Source of the DNA: Acidobacteriaceae bacterium UBA1307 | GTDB lineage: Bacteria; Acidobacteriota; Terriglobia; Terriglobales; Acidobacteriaceae | Reading direction: 5' to 3' | NCBI GenBank assembly: GCA_002307235.1 | Contig: DBTV01000003.1 | Span: 1 to 37,356 of the forward strand | DNA length: 37,356 nucleotides | In this document: positions 31,927 to 37,356 of the stretch, one piece after another | Position numbering within the stretch: position 1 is the first letter of the stretch | Layout of the letters: every line of letters starts with the position of its first letter | Translations under genes and position numbers: made by a program | The notes under the pieces: generated by a model | Told to the model about the DNA's origin: nothing | Seen by the model: the letters and a program-made list of their open reading frames with translations, nothing else | The model's database searches: none

Positions 31927-34449
31927 TTAGCCGCGCGGACGACCACCGGAACCAGGACGGAAACCGCCACTGCCTCCCGGACGCCCACCGGGACGGCCCC
32001 CCGGACGACCCGGACCACCGGGACGCGAACCACCCGGACGAGGGCCGCTCTTGAATCCACCCGGACGCGGCTTCGAGCCAAAACCGGGCTTGTCGCCAAA
32101 GGGCTTGCGATCAAAGCTCGGACGACCCGTGCTCGGGCGTGCTCCCTGCGGACGGTCGCCGCCAAAGGAACGGCCGGGAGCGCCCGCGCGATCAAAGCGA
32201 GGCTTGTCACCAAAGGGCTTGCGGTCAAAGCTCGGACGGCCAGTGCTCGGGCGTGCTCCCTGCGGACGGTCGCCGCCAAACGAACGGCCGGGGCCACCCG
32301 CGCGATCAAAACGAGGCTTGTCACCAAAGGGCTTGCGGTCAAAGCTCGGACGGCCAGTGCTCGGGCGCGCACCCTGCGGACGGTCGCCACCGAAGGAACG
32401 GCCGGGGGCGCCGGCGCGATCAAAGCGGGGCTTGTCACCAAAAGGCTTGCGGTCAAAGCTCGGACGACCCGTGCTGGGACGCGCACCCTGCGGACGGTCG
32501 CCACCGAAGGAACGGCCAGGGCCACCGGCGCGATCAAAGCGGGGCTTGTCGCCAAAGGGCTTGCGGTCGAAGCTCGGACGGCCCGTGCTCGGGCGCGCAC
32601 CCTGCGGACGGTCGCCGCCGAAGGAGCGGCCGGGGGCACCGGCGCGATCAAAGCGGGGCTTGTCGCCAAAGGGCTTGCGGTCAAAGCTCGGACGGCCCGT
32701 GCTCGGGCGTGCTCCCTGCGGACGGTCTCCACCGAAGGAGCGGCCTGCGCCACCCTCACGGTCAAAACGCGGCTTGGCACCTTCGCGGCCAAAGCCCGCG
32801 CGGCCACTCTCAAAGGGACGGCCCTCGCGACCTGCGGCCCGGAAGGGCTTGCGTTCGCCGTCGCCGCCAGCGCGATAAGGACGGCGTTCGCCACCCTCGG
32901 CATTGCTCGCTGCAAAGCGGGCCTTGCGCGCACTGCCGTACTCTTTGGCCAGCTCGACCGAACGGCCGGCTTCACGCGGCAACAGCTTCGAGAAATTGAA
33001 CTTGTTCTGCTTCTGCTTGCCCTCGGAGGTGGCACGCAGCGCATCGACTTCGCCCGAATCCAGCTCGCGAATCTCGCCCGTGTCAATGTCGAGAATCAGC
33101 GGGCCGTAGCCCACGCGGCGAATCTTTTCGACAAAGTGTCCGATGGCCGAGAACATCTTGCGCAGCTCGCGGTTGCGGCCTTCGACCAACACCACCTCGA
33201 ACCACGGATTGTCACCCGTGCGAATCTGGCGAATGCGAGCCGGCGCGATCTGCACCTTGTCCGAACCCGGCTGGGCGCGCTCGATGGAGATGCCCGAACG
33301 CAGTTGCTCGATGGCTTCCTCGGTCGGCTGGCCGGAGACCTTGACCAGATAAACCTTCTCAACGCCGTAGCGGGCGTGCGTCAGCTTGTTGGCCAGATCG
33401 CCGTCATTGGTGATCAGCAGCAGACCCTCGCTGAGGTAGTCGAGACGGCCGACCGGATACAACCGCTCGCCCATCTTGTCGAAGAAGTGCATCACCGTCG
33501 GACGGCCCTCGGGATCGCTCACCGTGGTCACGTAGCCCTTCGGCTTGTTGAGCATGAAGTAGCGCGAGCGCTCGGCGCCCTGCAACAGCTTGCCGTTGAC
33601 GCGGATGTGGTCCTGCGCGGGATCGGCCTTGGCGCCAAGCTCGTTGACCACCTGGCCGTTGACCTGCACGCTGCCGTTGAGAATCAGCTCTTCGGCGTGG
33701 CGGCGGCTGGCAATGCCGGCATGGGAGAGAATCTTCTGCAAACGCTCGAGCTTGGGCGTCGGCCGCTCGGCCGGCTCCAGCTCGTCCTCATCGTCTTCGG
33801 ACTCTTCCTGTTCTTCTTCGTGCGTCTCGGGCTCTTCGCCCTCCTGCTCGGACTCGCTCTCTTCGTCGTCGTCCTCGAAATCGTCCCCGGCATCCTCGTC
33901 GGACTCTTCCTGCGCGGCCACGGCCTGGAGCAACTTGCTCACGGCGGCCTTCATCGCCACGGGGTTAAGCTCAACCTCTTCTTCCTCTTCGACCTTCGCC
34001 TTGCGCGCGGCGGGCTTCTTCACGGCCTTGGCGGCGGGCTTGGCCGCAGCCTTTTCTGCCTTCGCAGCAGGCTTGGCTGCCTTTGCCGCAGGCTTCGCCA
34101 CCTTGCCCACGCTCTCCACCGGCTCGATCGCAAACTTGGCCGCAGGCTTTGCCGCTGACTTCGCAGCAGGCTTGGCAGCAGCCTTCGCGACGGGCTTTGC
34201 GGCCGACTTTGCAGCGGGCTTCGCGACCGTCTTGGCGACCGGTTCGGCCTTGGCCGCGACTGCCTTGGCGGTGGACTTCTTCGTCTTCTTGACGGGAACC
34301 GCATCGGCCGGGTTGAGGGCTTCAATCACCAGCTCAATCGGCGTTGCACGCTCGATGTCATAGCTATCTTTTGGCGCGCGGGCGCGCGTCACCTTCGCCT
34401 TCGGCGCGCTTCGTCTGCTTGCAACCGGGGCTGTCTTTTTCATTACCAT
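31927..34449 (-). CDS. rluB: rRNA pseudouridine synthase RluB/RsuA family with long low-complexity tails
   Basis: A protein of 840 residues, more than twice the usual 240-300. Residues 50-155 are Ala/Lys/Pro-rich (AAKPAAKSAAKPVAK type). Residues 156-228 are strongly acidic. The S4 RNA-binding domain (about 232-278) reads ERLQKILSHAGIASRRHAEE. The catalytic domain (about 295-455) has NKPKGYVTT, YPVGRLDYLSEGLLLITNDG with the catalytic Asp337, and GRNRELRKMF. From about residue 480 on, the tail is Gly/Arg/Pro-rich and includes six 38-residue repeats, ending in GGRPGG-type sequence. The core isomerises a uridine of rRNA. The gene follows scpB by 18 bp in the same operon. ATG 34443 is an equally possible start. 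Confidence 0.9.
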   Translation of the reverse strand: MVMKKTAPVASRRSAPKAKVTRARAPKDSYDIERATPIELVIEALNPADAVPVKKTKKSTAKAVAAKAEPVAKTVAKPAAKSAAKPVAKAAAKPAAKSAAKPAAKFAIEPVESVGKVAKPAAKAAKPAAKAEKAAAKPAAKAVKKPAARKAKVEEEEEVELNPVAMKAAVSKLLQAVAAQEESDEDAGDDFEDDDEESESEQEGEEPETHEEEQEESEDDEDELEPAERPTPKLERLQKILSHAGIASRRHAEELILNGSVQVNGQVVNELGAKADPAQDHIRVNGKLLQGAERSRYFMLNKPKGYVTTVSDPEGRPTVMHFFDKMGERLYPVGRLDYLSEGLLLITNDGDLANKLTHARYGVEKVYLVKVSGQPTEEAIEQLRSGISIERAQPGSDKVQIAPARIRQIRTGDNPWFEVVLVEGRNRELRKMFSAIGHFVEKIRRVGYGPLILDIDTGEIRELDSGEVDALRATSEGKQKQNKFNFSKLLPREAGRSVELAKEYGSARKARFAASNAEGGERRPYRAGGDGERKPFRAAGREGRPFESGRAGFGREGAKPRFDREGGAGRSFGGDRPQGARPSTGRPSFDRKPFGDKPRFDRAGAPGRSFGGDRPQGARPSTGRPSFDRKPFGDKPRFDRAGGPGRSFGGDRPQGARPSTGRPSFDRKPFGDKPRFDRAGAPGRSFGGDRPQGARPSTGRPSFDRKPFGDKPRFDRAGGPGRSFGGDRPQGARPSTGRPSFDRKPFGDKPRFDRAGAPGRSFGGDRPQGARPSTGRPSFDRKPFGDKPGFGSKPRPGGFKSGPRPGGSRPGGPGRPGGRPGGRPGGSGGFRPGSGGRPRG
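32086..32745 (-). repeat. Six-copy 114-bp tandem repeat in the rluB tail
   Basis: Each unit encodes 38 residues containing GRSFGGDRPQGARPSTGRPS and then FDRKPFGDKPRFDRAG. Copies begin at 32745 and every 114 bp down to 32175; the last is shortened to about 30 residues. The linker alternates GAP and GGP, which suggests that a two-unit block was duplicated. Confidence 0.93.
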
Positions 34450-34467
34450 GAGGAAGTCTCTTTCTGC

Positions 34468-35547
34468 CTATAGGACGGGAGGAGGCTCGGCAGGCGCGTC
34501 CTCGGGAGCGGGGTTATCGGTTTCATTCACTGCGTCGGACGCCTCAACGGCGTTCGTCTCTTCGCTGGCCGCTGCGGCCGGCTCCTCGACTGGTTCTTCG
34601 GCAGGAGCGGACTCGGCCTCCGGAACAGCTTCGACGTCAGCCTCTCCAGCCGTCGCCTCCTCAGCCATCTCCGGCGCAATGACCACATCAGCTGCAGTCG
34701 CGTCCGCATTGTCGGCCGGCGCGGGCTCTTCGAGCTCGCTGGCCGCCATCTTTTCAAACTCCTCCATCGACGGAAGTTCGCTCAGATCCTTCAATCCGAA
34801 GCGGAGGAGAAACTCTTTGGTCGTCTTGTACAGGATCGGTCGCCCGATCACCTGTTTGCGGCCCGCCGTGGCGATCAACTTCCGCGCCAAAAGCGATCCG
34901 AAGACGCCCGACGACTCGACGCCACGAATTTCGTTGACCTCGGGTGCGGTCACCGGCTGTTTGTAGGCGATCACCGCCAGGGTTTCCAGCGCCGGCAGCG
35001 ATAACTTCAACGGCGGTTTCAACCCCTTCACAAAGCCGCGCACCGCGTCGTGGTATTCCGGCTTGGTCGCCATGCGGTAGCCGCCGGCAATCTCGCGAAT
35101 CTCCACGCCGCGTACATCCGAGGCGTAATCAGCAATCAGTTCATCAAGCACGGCGCGCAGCACAGCCTTGGCCTCGCGCTCGCGCTGCTTGGCCTCCCGT
35201 TTGGCCTCGGCCTCAGCCTCTTCCGGATTCAGCTCGGCGGGCGGCGCGGCAACCTCGACGGTCGCCTCGGGCTCTTCGGCGGCAACTTCGGCGGGCACAT
35301 CGGTTTCCTGCGCTTTCACCTCGGCAACGGCAGCCTCGGCCGCCTGCTCCAGGGCAACGCCCTCCAGCAGCGGCGCAACCTCCGCAGCCTCTTCGTTCTG
35401 ACGCGCGGCCTCAGCCTCGCGTGCGGCAAGCTCTTGCCCGGCCTTCCACTCCAAGGCCTCGTCGACAAACAGAGTCGCCATCTGAGCCAGGGTGACCGGC
35501 TCTTCGGCGGCGTAGATGACGGCTTCCAGCTTTGCTTTCAGACTCAT
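34468..35547 (-). CDS. scpB: Segregation and condensation protein ScpB with an acidic insertion
   Basis: A protein of 359 residues, against about 180-240 in most ScpBs. The first winged helix begins with KAKLEAVIYAAEEPVTLAQM. It is then interrupted, between about residues 30 and 128, by an Ala/Glu-rich, probably helical or disordered segment. The domain resumes at VLRAVLDELIADY and IREIAGGYRMATKPEY. The second winged helix (about 180-250) reads KLSLPALETLAVIAYKQPVT, EVNEIRGV and RPILYKTTKEFLLRFGL. The C-terminal 90 residues are acidic. ScpB works with ScpA and SMC in chromosome compaction. scpA is not in the window but could lie elsewhere. rluB follows 18 bp downstream, a frequent arrangement. 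Confidence 0.93.
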   Translation of the reverse strand: MSLKAKLEAVIYAAEEPVTLAQMATLFVDEALEWKAGQELAAREAEAARQNEEAAEVAPLLEGVALEQAAEAAVAEVKAQETDVPAEVAAEEPEATVEVAAPPAELNPEEAEAEAKREAKQREREAKAVLRAVLDELIADYASDVRGVEIREIAGGYRMATKPEYHDAVRGFVKGLKPPLKLSLPALETLAVIAYKQPVTAPEVNEIRGVESSGVFGSLLARKLIATAGRKQVIGRPILYKTTKEFLLRFGLKDLSELPSMEEFEKMAASELEEPAPADNADATAADVVIAPEMAEEATAGEADVEAVPEAESAPAEEPVEEPAAAASEETNAVEASDAVNETDNPAPEDAPAEPPPVL

Positions 35548-35718
35548 GCTCGAATAGGTACCTTCAGTAGCTTACCGGATAGAGAGCCGGTTTGCGCATT
35601 TTCCTTGTTTTTCGCACCCCAAAGAATGCTTTTGCCGCACTTTTGAAGGAAAAATCTCCCGAAAAGGCCGAAGACCCTCGGCCGCGAAGAATTTTGGATT
35701 CTGGCTCCGCCCGCAAAC

Positions 35719-35748
35719 AAAAAAGCAGCCGACAACTCCGCCGACTGC
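35719..35748 (-). terminator. Intrinsic terminator of the phosphate transporter gene
   Basis: On the minus strand, GCAGTCGGC and GTCGGCTGC pair with two G-U pairs (35725-35748) and are followed by a run of T. It lies about 80 bases after the stop at 35827. Confidence 0.7.
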
Positions 35749-35826
35749 GTTTTTGTTTTTCGGGCACCACGCGTGCCCTTGTTCCCTTGCTCCCTAAAAG
35801 CCTCGTAGTAGTCTCTGGCCCCTGCC

Positions 35827-37356
35827 TTAGCTCAACGCGTGAAACAGCGCATAAAGCAGCCCCGAGAGCAGCGCAGCGGCTGGCAGCGTCAGCACCCATC
35901 CGGCGACGATGTTGCGCACCGTCGTCATGCGGATGCCGTTGCCATTGGCGGCCATCGTGCCTGCCACGCCCGAGCTGAGCACGTGCGTGGTCGAAACCGG
36001 CAGCCCGAAGCGGTCCGCGCCGAGAATCGTCAACATCGCCACCAGCCCGGCGCTGACGCCCTGCGCGTAGGTCATCGATTCCTTGCCGATCTTCTCGCCA
36101 ACGGTGATCACGATCCGCTTCCAGCCGACCATCGTGCCTAGCCCGAGCGCCAGCGCCACGGCCACCTTCACCCAGTTAGGTATGAACTTGGTGGCCTTGT
36201 CGAGATTGTTTTTGTAGGCCGCCAGCGCCGTCTTCTCTACCGGTGTAAAGCAGGGCTGGCCGCTCTTGTCCATCAGCCGCAAAGCCTCGCTGGCCACGTA
36301 CATGTCGTTGCGCACGTTGGTCTGGTCGGAGGAGGGAGCCGACTGGAAGGTGCCGTTCTGCCGCACCTCAACCTCAAGGAAACGCACCAGTTGCCGCAAG
36401 GCTGGCAGCGTCTCGGCCGTCAGATGCTTGGTGCGAATGTAGTCGGTAACCTTGGCCCGCGCCTGTCCGCCGTCCACCGTCACCTGCGCGTCAACATGGC
36501 GGTCAAGCACCGTGCCCACCTGCTGGCTCGCCACCAGAAAACTCTGCACATCACTGGCCGTCACCGCATGGTTCAGCGCGTAGGCCGTCGGCACCGTGCC
36601 GATCAAAATCAGCATGATCAGCCCCATGCCCTTTTGCCCGTCATTCGAGCCATGGGCAAAGCTGACGCCGGTGCAGGTCAAAATCATCAGCAGGCGAATC
36701 GGCATCGGCGGCGGCTCCTGGCCGCGCGGAGCCTCGAAGATCGCCTCGTAGTTCGCCAGCCATGCCGCCACCATCCAGGTCGCGAAGAAGGCCGCGACGC
36801 CGGCGACGGCAACCACCGCCCAACCGGCCGAAAAGATGCGCGCCAGGGCCGCGACACAACCGGCCATCGCCACACAAACGCCCGTCCGCTTCCACAGCGA
36901 GGCGATCATGGCCTTGGAGAACAGCAGCAACAGGGCCGCGCAGCCAAAGCCCACCAGCGGCGAAACGATCAGCGCCTTCAACACCTTGGCGGCCTGCTCC
37001 CAGTCCACGCCCGAGGTGCCCGTGTGCCCGTTGATGATCTGGTTGGCGATGCCGACGCCCATGATCGAGCCGACCATGGTGTGCGAACTTGAGGCCGGCA
37101 GACCCATCCACCAGGTGCCCAGGTTCCACAAAATCGCGGCGATCAGCAGCGCGAAGACCATCGAAAATCCAGCCCCCGAGCTCACCTGCAAGATCAGCTC
37201 CACCGGCAGCAACGTGATGATGGCAAAGGCCACCGCGCCGGTTGAAAACAGCACGCCGCATAGGTTCCAGAGCCCGGACCAGATCACCGCCCAGGTCGGC
37301 TCCAGCGAGTGCGTGTAGATCACCGTTGCCACCGCGTTGGCCGTGTCGTGGAAGCC
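35827..37356 (-). CDS. pit: PiT-family inorganic phosphate transporter, N-terminus cut
   Basis: The frame runs to the right edge of the window, so the first residues are missing; 509 residues are present. The visible N-terminus GFHDTANAVAT is the PiT signature, and its second copy appears as FAHGSNDGQKGMG in the C-terminal half. Other conserved parts are GLPASSSHTMVGSIMGV and GLPVSTTHVLSSGVAGTM. About ten hydrophobic segments flank a long hydrophilic loop of roughly 130 residues in the middle. The protein imports phosphate with a cation, at low affinity. No PhoU-like DUF47 gene, a common neighbour, lies downstream; it could lie upstream outside the window. GTG 37332 is unlikely to be the true start because the motif begins before it. 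Confidence 0.94.
   Translation of the reverse strand, partial: GFHDTANAVATVIYTHSLEPTWAVIWSGLWNLCGVLFSTGAVAFAIITLLPVELILQVSSGAGFSMVFALLIAAILWNLGTWWMGLPASSSHTMVGSIMGVGIANQIINGHTGTSGVDWEQAAKVLKALIVSPLVGFGCAALLLLFSKAMIASLWKRTGVCVAMAGCVAALARIFSAGWAVVAVAGVAAFFATWMVAAWLANYEAIFEAPRGQEPPPMPIRLLMILTCTGVSFAHGSNDGQKGMGLIMLILIGTVPTAYALNHAVTASDVQSFLVASQQVGTVLDRHVDAQVTVDGGQARAKVTDYIRTKHLTAETLPALRQLVRFLEVEVRQNGTFQSAPSSDQTNVRNDMYVASEALRLMDKSGQPCFTPVEKTALAAYKNNLDKATKFIPNWVKVAVALALGLGTMVGWKRIVITVGEKIGKESMTYAQGVSAGLVAMLTILGADRFGLPVSTTHVLSSGVAGTMAANGNGIRMTTVRNIVAGWVLTLPAAALLSGLLYALFHALS

Noticed and set aside
32086..32745. Regular direct repeats that might be a CRISPR array.
   Set aside because: The units are 114 bp, contiguous and coding, without unique spacers. 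No cas genes are present.
31888..34158. A 756-codon plus-strand frame with repeated TRARA/AVKART-type sequence opposite rluB.
   Set aside because: It arises because the 114-bp repeats are a multiple of three, which keeps several frames open. The minus frame holds the S4 and pseudouridine synthase domains.

Overview
The window is a gene-dense, GC-rich chromosomal segment with about 27 protein genes and one tRNA. It contains no phage, plasmid or IS transposase gene. Gene content suggests an Acidobacteriota bacterium of the Acidobacteriaceae/Terriglobia type. The pointers are paired secreted DUF3857/transglutaminase proteins, an orphan sigma-region-4 protein coupled to a zinc-ribbon protein, low-complexity Ala/Lys/Pro tails on RNA enzymes, and short interspersed palindromic repeats. 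This placement is inference from family knowledge and was not tested by a search.

Layout. 1-480: 3' end of rpoD with a terminator. 751-2930 (minus): polyprenyl-phosphate sugar transferase and an HddC-like nucleotidyltransferase, i.e. the start of a surface polysaccharide pathway. 3056-3771 (minus): coupled zinc-ribbon and sigma-region-4-like genes. 4299-6314 (plus): an XRE regulator with a degenerate LexA-like C-terminus, then a MerR-TPR protein behind two DnaA-box-like sites. 6473-10613 (minus): homocysteine methyltransferase, phosphoglycolate-phosphatase-like HAD protein and bifunctional Rel. 10678-12390: RlmI-like rRNA methyltransferase. 12545-15247 (minus): ribbon-helix-helix protein and GAF-EAL phosphodiesterase. 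15683-17875: MurJ converging on bactofilin. 18154-20715: RNase R. 20783-21725: DUF4870 protein and YggX. 21855-22183: tRNA-Pro(GGG), its 3' half duplicated downstream. 22185-25302: acyltransferase, EamA transporter, a zinc-ribbon protein and a MerR regulator. 25447-30087 (minus): two overlapping DUF3857/transglutaminase genes (one apparently catalytically dead) and Maf. 30161-31069: membrane protein. 31142-31309: palindromic repeat element. 31350-35547 (minus): MsrA, and an scpB-rluB operon with large low-complexity additions. 35827-37356 (minus): PiT phosphate transporter cut by the window end.

Most genes are housekeeping: RNA modification and decay (rlmI, rluB, rnr), stringent response (rel), envelope growth (murJ, bactofilin, maf), chromosome segregation (scpB) and repair (msrA, yggX). 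I see no clear new defence or biosynthetic system. The most unusual points are two probable pseudo-enzymes (the LexA-like regulator and the DUF3857 paralogue), the tRNA-Pro 3' duplication, the CTGAA-palindrome element with terminal inverted repeats, the disordered tails on RNA enzymes, and a recurrent -10 box placed 5-7 nt before start codons, which suggests leaderless mRNAs.
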